A stretch of 11,022 bases of DNA. Origin: Methanomassiliicoccales archaeon. GTDB lineage: Archaea > Thermoplasmatota > Thermoplasmata > Methanomassiliicoccales > UBA472. The position numbers and the translations under genes are program-made. Shown here piece after piece: positions 1-6,428 of this stretch; positions within the stretch are counted from its first letter, which is position 1, and every line of letters begins with the position of its first letter. The notes below the pieces were generated by a model, which had not been told where the DNA came from, did no database searches, and saw nothing but the letters and a program-made list of their open reading frames with translations. The DNA is taken from the NCBI GenBank assembly GCA_025457905.1, contig JALOTM010000009.1, forward strand, positions 1 to 11,022, in the 5' to 3' direction.

Positions 1-571
1 CATGCACGCCCCGGGCCGCAACAGCCCGGTGGCCGAGGTCCAGTTCGAGGACGGAAAGAAGGACAAGATCATCGCCGTCGAGGGCTTGATGGTCGGACAG
101 GAGATCAACGTGGACGGCTCTGTGAGCCTGAAGCCCGGCAGCATCATGCCGCTGGCCAACATCCCCGAGGGTACCCTGGTCCACAACCTGGAGGCCAGGC
201 CTGGCGATGGCGGCAAGTTCGTAAGGACCGCCGGCACCTACGCCACCGTGGTCACCAAGGGCGACACCATCGTGGTGCAGTTGCCCTCTGGCGCCTTCAA
301 GAACTTCGACCCCCGTTGCCGCGCCGGCATCGGGATAATCGCGGGCGGCGGCGCCTCGGAAAAGCCGTTCGCCAAGGCGGGAAAGAAGTTCCACGCCTAC
401 CGCAGCAAGAGCAAGGCATACTTCAAGGTGAAGGGAGTGGCCATGAACGCGGTCGATCACCCCCATGGTGGCGGTGGACACCCGCACGTCGGCAAGCCGA
501 GCACCGTTTCGAGGAACGCTCCGCCGGGAAGGAAGGTCGGAAGACTATCCCCCCAGAAGAAGAGGAAGTGA
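1..571 (+). CDS. rpl2: Large-subunit ribosomal protein uL2 (L2), 5'-truncated
   Basis: uL2 binds 23S rRNA next to the peptidyl-transferase centre and helps join the subunits. About 189 residues are visible, whereas archaeal uL2 usually has about 235-245, so roughly 50 N-terminal residues lie upstream of the window. The ATG at position 2 is therefore most likely an internal Met, and base 1 is the last base of the preceding codon. The family is shown by RPGDGGKFVRTAGTYATVV near residues 66-84 and by the signature GVAMNAVDHPHGGGGHPHVG near 145-164, whose His-rich loop approaches the catalytic centre. The C-terminus is a basic KKRK tail. The gene ends in TGA, 6 bases before uS19, as expected for the distal part of the archaeal S10-type operon. 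Identification is certain; only the start is missing. Confidence 0.97.
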   Translation, partial: MHAPGRNSPVAEVQFEDGKKDKIIAVEGLMVGQEINVDGSVSLKPGSIMPLANIPEGTLVHNLEARPGDGGKFVRTAGTYATVVTKGDTIVVQLPSGAFKNFDPRCRAGIGIIAGGGASEKPFAKAGKKFHAYRSKSKAYFKVKGVAMNAVDHPHGGGGHPHVGKPSTVSRNAPPGRKVGRLSPQKKRK

Positions 572-577
572 TTCTAG

Positions 578-1039
578 ATGGCTGAAGAAAAGCTAACTGG
601 TACCAAGTCCTCGAGGAGGAAGCAGAGGAAGAAGAAGGGCATGATGACCGCCCGTAGGAAGAAGGAGTTCACCTACCGCGGTTTCACCCTGGAACAGCTC
701 CAGGAGATGCCCTTCGAGGAGATGGTGGACCTGCTGCCGTCTAGGGCCAGAAGGTCCTTCCGCCGCGGACTCAACGAGGAACAACAGACCACCTTCGACA
801 AGATCGGGTCCGGGGAACACGAAGTGGTGCGCACGCACCGCAGGGACATACCCATAGTGCCGGCCTTCGTAGGCCGACGCGTGGCCGTTTACAACGGGAA
901 AGAATTCAAGGAAGTTGAAGTGAAGCCTGAGATGATCGGGCACTTCCTGGGCGAGTTCGCCTTGACCAGGGGAGCTGTAAAGCACTCCGGTCCTGGTGTA
1001 GGTGCGACCAGGGGCTCCAAGTTCATGCCGCTGAAGTGA
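578..1039 (+). CDS. rps19: Small-subunit ribosomal protein uS19 (S19)
   Basis: uS19 sits in the head of the 30S subunit near the A-site finger and contacts uS13. The 153-residue product is of archaeal/eukaryotic length, longer than the roughly 90 residues of bacterial S19. It carries a very basic N-terminal stretch (SSRRKQRKKKG, residues 11-21), then YRGFTLEQLQEM (33-44). The conserved C-terminal half has HRRDIPIVPAFVGRRVAVYNG (87-107), IGHFLGEFALTR (120-131) and KHSGPGVGATRGSK (135-148). The ATG lies 6 bases after the uL2 stop. The Shine-Dalgarno signal is weak (GTGAT at about 569-573), so coupling to uL2 translation is likely. A second ATG pair lies at residues 22-23, but starting there would remove the basic extension. 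Confidence 0.97.
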   Translation: MAEEKLTGTKSSRRKQRKKKGMMTARRKKEFTYRGFTLEQLQEMPFEEMVDLLPSRARRSFRRGLNEEQQTTFDKIGSGEHEVVRTHRRDIPIVPAFVGRRVAVYNGKEFKEVEVKPEMIGHFLGEFALTRGAVKHSGPGVGATRGSKFMPLK

Positions 1040-1051
1040 GGGTGACAAAAC

Positions 1052-1498
1052 ATGGTAGGATACACTGCTCAAGCCGATCCGGACACAACGTCCAAGGCCA
1101 TCGCCAAGGAGCTGCCGATCTCCCCCAAGTTCTCGCGTGAGATCTGCCGCATGGTGCGTGGGAAGAAGGTAGATGTCGCCATCCGCATGCTCGAAGAGGT
1201 CGTGGAACTGCGCCGCCCGGTGCCGATCCGCCGCTACAATCTGGGCGTGGCGCACAAGACAGGCGTCGGTCCGGGACGATTCCCCAAGAAGGCCGCCGCG
1301 GCCATCATCAAGGTGCTGCAGAGCGCCAAGAGCAACGCCGAGTACAAGGGGCTGGACGCCGACAACATGAGGGTGCGGATCATTTCCGCCCATCATGGAA
1401 GGACCATTCCCGGGTACATGCCCCGAGCTCACGGCCGCAGCACCGCGTGGGACCAACAGACCGTGAACATCGAAGTCATACTCGAGGAGGTTCAGTAA
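1052..1498 (+). CDS. rpl22: Large-subunit ribosomal protein uL22 (L22)
   Basis: uL22 lines the nascent-peptide exit tunnel and contacts all 23S rRNA domains. The 148-residue product has the archaeal pattern: SPKFSREICRMVRGKKV (residues 24-40), the AIRMLEEV helix, a tunnel-side basic region YNLGVAHKTGVGPGRFPKKAA (62-82), and the C-terminal hairpin with MPRAHGRSTAWDQQTVNIEV (123-142). The GGGTGA motif 7-12 bases upstream of the ATG supports the start. The TAA stop abuts the uS3 ATG with no spacer. Confidence 0.97.
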   Translation: MVGYTAQADPDTTSKAIAKELPISPKFSREICRMVRGKKVDVAIRMLEEVVELRRPVPIRRYNLGVAHKTGVGPGRFPKKAAAAIIKVLQSAKSNAEYKGLDADNMRVRIISAHHGRTIPGYMPRAHGRSTAWDQQTVNIEVILEEVQ

Positions 1499-2221
1499 AT
1501 GGCCAGCGAAAGGAAGTTCGTGGCGGAGAACATCAGAAGGGTTCTCCTTAAGGAGTACCTGATGAAGACCGTCGACCGCGCTGGTTTCGGAGGCGTGGAC
1601 GTGCAGAGGACGCCGATGGGGACCAGGGTCACCCTGGTCACCGAGCGCCCCGGGATAGTCATCGGCCGCCGCGGGGCAGCGATCAAGTCGCTGACCAAGG
1701 CCATCGAGGACAATTTCCATTACGACAACCCTCAGATCGAGGTCCAGGAGGTCGAGAACCCCAACCTCAACGCCCAGATCATGGCCGAGAAGTTGGCCTT
1801 CGCTCTGGAGCGAGGCTGGCATTTCAGGCGCGCCGGGCACTCCACCGTACGCCGTATAATGGAGTCGGGAGCCCGCGGTTGCCTGATCATCATATCCGGT
1901 AAGCTGACCGGGGAGCGCCACCGCACTGAGAAGTTCAAGGACGGCTCCATAAAGTATTGCGGAGAGACCAGGAACCTGTTCATAGGCACCGGTTTCTGCG
2001 TCGCCAAGCTGAAGCCCGGTGTCATAGGCGTGCAGGTCGAGATCATGGACCCCAACGCCAGGCTGCCCGCCGAGATCGACGTCATGCCGATGGACCTCGC
2101 TATTCAGACCCACCCCGACCTGGCGGACCTACTGCGCAAGCAGAAGGAAGCCTCGGTCATCGCCGAGCATCCCGCGGAGGAATCCTCCGCCAAAGACGAC
2201 AAGGAGGAGGTGGCTGAATAA
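1499..2221 (+). CDS. rps3: Small-subunit ribosomal protein uS3 (S3)
   Basis: uS3 binds 16S rRNA in the 30S head at the mRNA entry channel. The 240-residue product has an N-terminal helical segment (RKFVAENIRRVLLKEYL, residues 5-21). A KH type-2 RNA-binding domain follows, with its GxxG loop in PGIVIGRRG (G56-R-R-G59). The C-terminal domain contains RRAGHSTVRRIMESGARG (110-127) and ISGKLTGERHRTEKFKDG (132-149). From about residue 214 the protein ends in a hydrophilic, acidic tail (AEESSAKDDKEEVAE), a variable region in archaea. The ATG directly follows the uL22 TAA, with GGAGG at 1486-1490 serving as the ribosome binding site inside uL22. Confidence 0.97.
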   Translation: MASERKFVAENIRRVLLKEYLMKTVDRAGFGGVDVQRTPMGTRVTLVTERPGIVIGRRGAAIKSLTKAIEDNFHYDNPQIEVQEVENPNLNAQIMAEKLAFALERGWHFRRAGHSTVRRIMESGARGCLIIISGKLTGERHRTEKFKDGSIKYCGETRNLFIGTGFCVAKLKPGVIGVQVEIMDPNARLPAEIDVMPMDLAIQTHPDLADLLRKQKEASVIAEHPAEESSAKDDKEEVAE

Positions 2222-2422
2222 ATGGCTTTACTGAGGACCTCTGAAATACGAGAGATGAGCGTGGATGAGCGCGCCGTCAAGCTCCGCGAGCTGAACGACG
2301 AGCTCATGCACGAGAAGGGAGCCGCCGCAATGGGTGGCGCCCCCAATAACCCGGGGAAGATCAGGGCTTTAAGAAGCAACATCGCCAGGATCCTAACCGT
2401 CCAGAAGGAGGAAGAACAATAA
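2222..2422 (+). CDS. rpl29: Large-subunit ribosomal protein uL29 (L29)
   Basis: uL29 is a small two-helix protein near the exit tunnel, where it contributes to the docking site for SRP and other nascent-chain factors. The 66-residue product is of typical length. Its pattern is LLRTSEIREMSVDERAVKL, then LNDELMHEKGAAAMGG, then the second helix with NPGKIRALRSNIARILTVQKEE. The central region is Ala/Gly-rich, as in other archaeal L29. The start abuts the uS3 TAA and is preceded by GGAGGTGG within the uS3 tail. The stop TAA shares its last A with the next ATG (TAATG), so aIF1 is translationally coupled. Confidence 0.95.
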   Translation: MALLRTSEIREMSVDERAVKLRELNDELMHEKGAAAMGGAPNNPGKIRALRSNIARILTVQKEEEQ

Positions 2423-2721
2423 TGGCCGACATCTGCTCGGTATGTGGGCTCCCTAAAGAGCTGTGCATGTGCGAGGAGATCGCCAGAGAACAGCAGTCCG
2501 TAAGGATCTTCACTGACAGCAGGCGCTACGGCAAGATCGTCACTGTCGTCGATGGCATCGACGCCACCGACATTGACATTGACGACCTGGCGCGCAAGTT
2601 GAAGAACAAGTGCGCCGCCGGCGGCACCGCTAAAGAAGGCAAGATCGAACTCCAGGGCGACCACAAGAAGAAGGTCGCGCAGACCCTGGAGGAAATGGGC
2701 TTCAAGACCGAGGTTCGGTAG
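2422..2721 (+). CDS. Translation initiation factor aIF1 (SUI1/eIF1 family) with N-terminal Cys motif
   Basis: aIF1 binds the 30S subunit near the P site and discriminates correct start codons. The 99-residue product carries the SUI1 fold: RIFTDSRRYGKIVTVVDGID (residues 28-47), LARKLKNKCAAGGT (56-69) and the signature IELQGDHKKKVAQTLEEMGF (75-94). The N-terminus has a Cys cluster C5-x2-C8-x6-C15-x-C17 within CSVCGLPKELCMCEEIA. This is typical of archaeal aIF1 and probably binds zinc. The gene overlaps the uL29 stop by one base. It ends in TAG, one of only two TAG stops in the window, with an in-frame TGA eight codons later. Its location between uL29 and the RNase P gene is the usual euryarchaeal arrangement. 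Confidence 0.96.
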   Translation: MADICSVCGLPKELCMCEEIAREQQSVRIFTDSRRYGKIVTVVDGIDATDIDIDDLARKLKNKCAAGGTAKEGKIELQGDHKKKVAQTLEEMGFKTEVR

Positions 2722-2726
2722 GAGCC

Positions 2727-2987
2727 ATGGACAAGAGGGATTTCATGAGACAAGAATTCATCGGACTGGACATCGAGGTGGTGGAATCCAACTGTCCCGG
2801 GCACTTGTTGCGCGGGAAGGTGGTGGACGAGACCAAGAACATGTTGGCCATCTCCTGCCAAGGCAGGGAGAGGTGGATACCCAAGTCCGGCCATGAGTTC
2901 GAGTTCACATACCAGGGCGATAGGATCAGGGTCCTAGGATCCGAGATCCAGCATCGACCAGAGGATAGGATCAAGAGAATTAGGTGA
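2727..2987 (+). CDS. rnp1: RNase P protein component 1 (Rpp29/Pop4 family)
   Basis: This is the archaeal homologue of eukaryotic Rpp29/Pop4, a subunit of the ribonucleoprotein that cleaves 5' leaders from precursor tRNAs; it pairs with Rpp21 at the specificity domain of the RNA. The 86-residue product is at the short end of the family and consists essentially of the Sm-like beta-barrel. The pattern is EFIGLDIEVVES (residues 10-21), the key HLLRGKVVDETKNMLAI segment (26-42), WIPKSGHEFEFTYQGDRIRVLGSEI (50-74), and a basic RPEDRIKRIR C-terminus. The ATG at 2727 follows GGTAGGAG at 2717-2724. A Met seven codons in would be an alternative start, but it has poorer spacing to a ribosome binding site. 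The stop TGA lies inside the GGTGATCT ribosome binding site of uS17. Confidence 0.95.
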   Translation: MDKRDFMRQEFIGLDIEVVESNCPGHLLRGKVVDETKNMLAISCQGRERWIPKSGHEFEFTYQGDRIRVLGSEIQHRPEDRIKRIR

Positions 2988-2991
2988 TCTA

Positions 2992-3318
2992 ATGAGCGAA
3001 GTCAGAGACATTGGCATTGATGTCAAGGCCCCCTCGGCCACCTGCGAGGACAAGCACTGTCCATTCCACGGGCAGCTCCCAGTTCGGGGGCAGATCATAG
3101 ACGGCGTCGTCGTTTCCGTAAAGATGAACGGCAGCGCCGTGGTCGAGAGGAACTACTTGAAATATGACAAGAAGTACGAACGATTCGAGAAGAGGACGAA
3201 GCGCTACACCGTCCACAACCCCCCCTGCCTGGGAACGGCGGTCGGGGACCAGGTGCGCATCATGGAATGCCGCCCCCTGAGCAAGACGGTGTCCTTCGTC
3301 GTCGTGGAGAAGAGGTGA
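2992..3318 (+). CDS. rps17: Small-subunit ribosomal protein uS17 (S17)
   Basis: uS17 is an OB-fold 16S rRNA-binding protein in the 30S body. The 108-residue product has the archaeal form. The N-terminal segment [18 protein letters not shown] (residues 18-34) is followed by [21 protein letters not shown] (35-55), [19 protein letters not shown] (62-80) and the C-terminal strand region [19 protein letters not shown] (84-102). GGTGATCT, just upstream of the ATG, is a near-perfect complement of the 16S 3' end and supports this start. Confidence 0.97.
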   Translation: MSEVRDIGIDVKAPSATCEDKHCPFHGQLPVRGQIIDGVVVSVKMNGSAVVERNYLKYDKKYERFEKRTKRYTVHNPPCLGTAVGDQVRIMECRPLSKTVSFVVVEKR

Positions 3319-3322
3319 GGAC

Positions 3323-3721
3323 ATGAAGGGATTGGCAGGGAACCAGACACGTGGCATCATAACTGGCACTGTACTGGACGTGGTGGACAACACCGGCGCC
3401 AAGACCATCAGCGTCATCGCCGTTCCCAACTACCACGGGGTGCATGGACGCTGCCCCGCGGCCGCTGTGGGCGACATCGTCGTCGCATCGGTAAAGAAGG
3501 GAACTCCCGAGATGAGGCGACAGGTCGTTTACGCGATCATCGTCCGCCAGAGAAGGCCCTTCCGCCGCGCGGACGGGACCATGGTTCATTTCGAGGATAA
3601 CGCCGCGGTCATCACCACCGATGAGGGCGAGACCAAGGGAAGCGATATCAAGGGACCGGTGGCCAGAGAGGCCGCTGAGCGCTGGCCGCGCGTAGCCGCC
3701 ACCGCTTCGACCATCGTGTGA
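3323..3721 (+). CDS. rpl14: Large-subunit ribosomal protein uL14 (L14)
   Basis: uL14 is a beta-barrel protein on the 50S interface; it contacts 16S rRNA in the joined ribosome and is the docking site for the anti-association factor IF6. The 132-residue product is of usual archaeal length. It shows [19 protein letters not shown] (residues 9-27), [20 protein letters not shown] (44-63), [16 protein letters not shown] (81-96), and the characteristic archaeal C-terminus [20 protein letters not shown] (106-125). GAGGTGAGG at 3312-3320, overlapping the uS17 stop, is the ribosome binding site. Confidence 0.98.
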   Translation: MKGLAGNQTRGIITGTVLDVVDNTGAKTISVIAVPNYHGVHGRCPAAAVGDIVVASVKKGTPEMRRQVVYAIIVRQRRPFRRADGTMVHFEDNAAVITTDEGETKGSDIKGPVAREAAERWPRVAATASTIV

Positions 3722-3730
3722 GGTGTAAAA

Positions 3731-4105
3731 ATGACGAGCACGCACGCAAGCAAGCAGAGGAAGGCGCTGTACAACGCGCCGAACCACGTGCGCAACAAGA
3801 GCGTCGGCTCCCACCTCAGCGCCGAGCTGATGGAGAAGCTGGAACGCCGGACCGTGCGCGTCGTGAAGGGCGACACCGTTAAGGTGGTCCGCGGCGACGA
3901 GGACGTACTCGGAGTCGAGGGCAAGGTCACCAGCGTGGACACCCATAAGGGACGATTGATCATAGAGGGGGTCACCATACCGAAGGCCGACGGCACCATG
4001 ACCGAGAGGCCGGTGCACGCCTCCAACGTGATCATAATCAAGCTGGACATGACCGACAAATACCGCAAGGCTAAACTGAATTACGAGGAGGAGGGCTCCT
4101 CATGA
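3731..4105 (+). CDS. rpl24: Large-subunit ribosomal protein uL24 (L24)
   Basis: uL24 initiates 50S assembly and lies at the exit-tunnel rim. The 124-residue product is of the archaeal/eukaryotic type. A basic N-terminal segment includes KQRKALYNAPNHVRNKSVGS (residues 8-27). A KOW motif follows in RVVKGDTVKVVRGDED with GVEGKVTSVD (about 43-70). It continues with TIPKADGTMTERPVHASNV (82-100) and the C-terminal LDMTDKYRKAKL (105-116). The ATG lies 9 bases after the uL14 stop, with GAGGTG at the stop as ribosome binding site. The gene ends in an ATGA overlap with eS4. Confidence 0.97.
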   Translation: MTSTHASKQRKALYNAPNHVRNKSVGSHLSAELMEKLERRTVRVVKGDTVKVVRGDEDVLGVEGKVTSVDTHKGRLIIEGVTIPKADGTMTERPVHASNVIIIKLDMTDKYRKAKLNYEEEGSS

Positions 4106-4812
4106 CCCAAGATCTGAAGAGATTGAACGCGCCGAAGAGCTGGCCGGTGCCACGGAAGAACCATGTATGGGTGACCAGCCCCAACCCCGGTCCGCACTCG
4201 CTGGAAGGATGCATGCCTTTGAGCGTGGTGCTCAGGGACCTGCTGAAGGTCGTCGACACCGCCGCCGAGGCCAAGAAGGCCCTGTCCTCCAAGCAAGTGC
4301 TGGTGGACGGGAAGGTCATCACCGAGGAGAAGTTCCCGGTGGGACTTATGGACGTGATCAGCATGCCCGTACTGAACAAGCACTACCGCATGCTGTTGGA
4401 CAGCCGAGGCAAGTTCATATTGGTCGAAGTGGCCGAGGAGCGCGCCCGGTGGAAGCTGTGCCGCATCGAGAACAAGACCTACGTCAGCGGCGGCCGCCTG
4501 CAGCTTAACCTGCATGACGGACGCAACATACTGGTTGAGGATGACGTCTACAAGACCGGCGATGTGCTGAAGATCGAACTGCCTACCCAGAAGATCATAG
4601 AAGCATTCAAAATGGTGCAGGGCAACGTGGCCATGGTGGTCAGCGGAAGCAGCGCCGGACAGATATTCGTGGTGGACGAGCAGATCGAGGAGCGTTCCTC
4701 CTCGCCCAACCTCATCCGTTTCAAGAACGGCAAGCTGACGGTGAAGGACAATGTGTTCGTCATCGGCAACAAGACCCCTGAGATAGTACTGCCAGAGGTG
4801 AGAGCGGCATGA
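4102..4812 (+). CDS. rps4e: Small-subunit ribosomal protein eS4 (S4e)
   Basis: eS4 is found only in archaea and eukaryotes and sits in the body of the small subunit. The 236-residue product begins with LKRLNAPKSWPVPRKNHVWV (residues 5-24), typical of S4e. An S4-type RNA-binding domain follows, with MPLSVVLRDLLKVVDTAAEA (38-57) and QVLVDGKVITEEKFPVGLMD (65-84). The central S4e domain comes next (about 96-165). A KOW-like segment lies at about 172-190 (VQGNVAMVVSGSSAGQI), and the protein ends in VKDNVFVIGNKTPEIVLPE (214-232). The ATG overlaps the uL24 TGA (ATGA), with GAGGAGGAGG at about 4085-4094 as ribosome binding site. Confidence 0.97.
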   Translation: MTQDLKRLNAPKSWPVPRKNHVWVTSPNPGPHSLEGCMPLSVVLRDLLKVVDTAAEAKKALSSKQVLVDGKVITEEKFPVGLMDVISMPVLNKHYRMLLDSRGKFILVEVAEERARWKLCRIENKTYVSGGRLQLNLHDGRNILVEDDVYKTGDVLKIELPTQKIIEAFKMVQGNVAMVVSGSSAGQIFVVDEQIEERSSSPNLIRFKNGKLTVKDNVFVIGNKTPEIVLPEVRAA

Positions 4813-5324
4813 GCGAGAACGTCATGCGACTACCCCGCATCGAGAAGGTGGTCGTCAACATCGGCGTCGGCGAGGCCGGCGAACGATTGATGAAGGCTCA
4901 GAAGGTCATCGAGATGGTCACCGGACAAGCGTCAAAGCAGACCTTCTCCAAGACCACCAACCGCGACTTCGGCATACGCGAGGGAATGCCCATCGGCTGC
5001 GTGGTCACCCTACGGGGCGAGAAGGCCGTGGACTTCCTACACAGGGCTTTCACCATCCGTGAGAACCGCATCGCGTCCTACTCCTTTGACCGCGAGGGCA
5101 ACCTGTCCTTCGGCATACCGGACTACACCGACTTCGCCGGAATGAAGTACGACCCGGAGATAGGCATATTCGGAATGGACATCAGCGTGTCCATCCAGAG
5201 GCCGGGTAAGCGCATCGCTAGGCGCCGTGTCATGCGACGCTCGGTACCCCACAGCCACCGTATGACCAGGGTGGAGGCCATGAACTTTGTGAAGGAGAGA
5301 TTCAACGTTGAGGTGATCGATTGA
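4809..5324 (+). CDS. rpl5: Large-subunit ribosomal protein uL5 (L5)
   Basis: uL5 belongs to the 5S ribonucleoprotein with uL18 and contacts the P-site tRNA and the small-subunit head. The 171-residue product is of normal archaeal length. It shows [20 protein letters not shown] (residues 11-30), [20 protein letters not shown] (45-64), [15 protein letters not shown] (66-80) and [20 protein letters not shown] (101-120). The Arg-rich segment [14 protein letters not shown] lies at 131-144. The ATG forms an ATGA overlap with the eS4 stop, with GAGGTGAG at 4796-4803 as ribosome binding site. Its last codons carry the ribosome binding site and TTG start of uS14. Confidence 0.97.
   Translation: MSENVMRLPRIEKVVVNIGVGEAGERLMKAQKVIEMVTGQASKQTFSKTTNRDFGIREGMPIGCVVTLRGEKAVDFLHRAFTIRENRIASYSFDREGNLSFGIPDYTDFAGMKYDPEIGIFGMDISVSIQRPGKRIARRRVMRRSVPHSHRMTRVEAMNFVKERFNVEVID
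5310..5318 (+). promoter_or_regulatory. Ribosome binding site that fixes the TTG start of uS14
   Basis: GAGGTGATC, embedded in the last codons of uL5, is fully complementary to the conserved archaeal 16S rRNA 3' end (GATCACCTC). It is placed just upstream of the TTG at 5321. An in-frame TGA at 5309-5311 excludes any earlier start, so this motif and the TTG define the uS14 start. Confidence 0.8.
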
Positions 5325-5467
5325 AGCCCAAAAAGAAATTCGGCCGAAGCGTGGGCTGCACCAGGTGTGGCCGCAAGAGGGGCATAGTCCGGCGTTATGG
5401 AATGCACCTTTGCAGGCAATGCTTCAGGGAGATCGCGCCGCAGATAGGGTTCAAGAAGTACTCGTGA
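5321..5467 (+). CDS. rps14: Small-subunit ribosomal protein uS14 (S14), zinc-binding form, TTG start
   Basis: uS14 assembles into the 30S head with uS3 and uS10. The 48-residue reading frame begins with TTG and is easily missed because it is short and lacks an early ATG. The sequence begins (L/M)[20 protein letters not shown]. It has two Cys pairs, C13-x2-C16 and C31-x2-C34, separated by 14 residues, the classic zinc ribbon of archaeal S14. The C-terminus is [14 protein letters not shown], the family ending. The TTG overlaps the uL5 stop (TTGA) and has a perfect ribosome binding site. An in-frame TGA just upstream rules out extension, and the next candidate start (GTG, codon 11) would remove the basic N-terminus. 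It sits between uL5 and uS8, exactly where archaeal operons carry this gene. Confidence 0.96.
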   Translation: MKPKKKFGRSVGCTRCGRKRGIVRRYGMHLCRQCFREIAPQIGFKKYS

Positions 5468-5472
5468 GGTGA
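5466..5472 (+). promoter_or_regulatory. Ribosome binding site of uS8
   Basis: GAGGTGA overlaps the uS14 TGA and ends 5 bases before the ATG at 5478. The GTG inside it (5469) is in frame with uS8 and opens a slightly longer reading frame, but this GTG is part of the ribosome binding site rather than a start codon. Confidence 0.75.
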
Positions 5473-5477
5473 AAAAA

Positions 5478-5867
5478 ATGCAGAGCGATCCATTAAATGA
5501 TGCGATGTCCACCATCAAGAACGCCGCGGCCGTGGGCAAGAGCGAGTGCCTCATAAGGCCCTCTTCCAAGCTCATAGGCCGGGTGCTCAAGGTGATGCAG
5601 GACAACGGCTACATCAACCAGTTCGAGTTCATAGAGGACGGCAAGGCCGGCGTGTTCAAGGTCATGTTGCAGGGGAACATCAACAACTGCGGCGTGATCA
5701 AGCCACGTTACGCGGTGAAGAAGGTCGACATGGAACAGTTCGAGGCCCGCTACCTGCCGGCCCAGGACTTTGGCGTGCTCATCCTGACCACCACCGACGG
5801 CGTGATAACGCATATGGAAGCCAAAGAGAAGGGCGTGGGCGGCAAGCTGCTCGCGTTCGTGTACTGA
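5478..5867 (+). CDS. rps8: Small-subunit ribosomal protein uS8 (S8)
   Basis: uS8 binds the central domain of 16S rRNA early in 30S assembly, and in several organisms it is also a translational repressor of its own operon. From the ATG at 5478 the product has 129 residues, the usual archaeal length. It begins [20 protein letters not shown], which aligns with the archaeal start (LxDPLxNALSxIKNAExVGK). The family ending [22 protein letters not shown] is present, and the segment [18 protein letters not shown] fits the archaeal C-terminal domain. The frame can be opened three codons earlier at a GTG, but that triplet lies inside the GAGGTGA ribosome binding site. Any self-regulatory rRNA mimic cannot be judged from inspection. 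Confidence 0.96.
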   Translation: MQSDPLNDAMSTIKNAAAVGKSECLIRPSSKLIGRVLKVMQDNGYINQFEFIEDGKAGVFKVMLQGNINNCGVIKPRYAVKKVDMEQFEARYLPAQDFGVLILTTTDGVITHMEAKEKGVGGKLLAFVY

Positions 5868-5876
5868 GGGAATGAC

Positions 5877-6428
5877 ATGACTGTAACAGGACATTTGGAC
5901 GACAAGGTGCACGTGCCTGCGGAGGTCAAAGCCTCCATGAAGGGCACCGAGGTGACCGTCAAGGGGTCGAAAGGCCAGGTCACCCGCGACTTCGGCCACC
6001 CTAAGGTCAAGGTCACCCTGAAGGACGATCACTTCCATATCGAGTGCGAATATCCCCGAACCAAGGAGAAGGCCTTGGTCGGTACCTACGCCGCCCACCT
6101 GAAGAACATGGTGGAAGGTGCGAACCACGGGTTCGAGTACTACATGAAGGTGGTCTACTCCCACTTCCCCATGAAGCTAGCGGTGAAGGGCGAGAAGTTC
6201 GTCATAGAGAACTTCCTGGGAGAGAAGTCGCCCAGGCATGCCAACATCCTCGGCCAGACCAAGGTAGTGGTCAAGGGCGCCGAGGTCGTGGTCTCGGGGA
6301 TCAACCTGGAGGAGGTCTCGCAGACCGCCGCCAACATCGAGCGGGCCTGCAGGATCAAGGGCTACGACCCGCGCGTCTTCCAGGACGGCATATACATCGT
6401 CGAGAAGGCCAGGAAGGTGAAGGCATGA
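5877..6428 (+). CDS. rpl6: Large-subunit ribosomal protein uL6 (L6)
   Basis: uL6 lies near the GTPase-associated centre beside the sarcin-ricin loop and consists of two similar domains. The 183-residue product shows VHVPAEVKASMKGTEVTVKG (residues 11-30) and KGQVTRDFGHPKV (32-44) in domain 1. The linker YAAHLKNMVEGANHGFEYYM lies at 71-90. Domain 2 has VYSHFPMKLAVKGEKFVIEN (93-112), FLGEKSPRHANIL (113-125), and the C-terminal RIKGYDPRVFQDGIYIVEK (159-177). The ATG at 5877 is chosen over the out-of-frame ATG at 5872. The stop TGA overlaps the eL32 ATG (ATGA). Confidence 0.97.
   Translation: MTVTGHLDDKVHVPAEVKASMKGTEVTVKGSKGQVTRDFGHPKVKVTLKDDHFHIECEYPRTKEKALVGTYAAHLKNMVEGANHGFEYYMKVVYSHFPMKLAVKGEKFVIENFLGEKSPRHANILGQTKVVVKGAEVVVSGINLEEVSQTAANIERACRIKGYDPRVFQDGIYIVEKARKVKA

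Noticed and set aside
593..2113. A 506-codon open frame on the minus strand opposite uS19, uL22 and uS3
   Set aside because: It is antisense to three certain ribosomal genes, has low-complexity His/Leu/Gly-rich sequence with no recognisable domain, and arises because stops are rare in the opposite frame of GC-rich coding DNA.
6044..6424. A 127-codon N-terminal addition to eL32
   Set aside because: The added part lies in a shifted frame over uL6 and is Arg/Gly/Glu-rich with no domain character; the ATG at 6425 with the ATGA overlap is the natural start.
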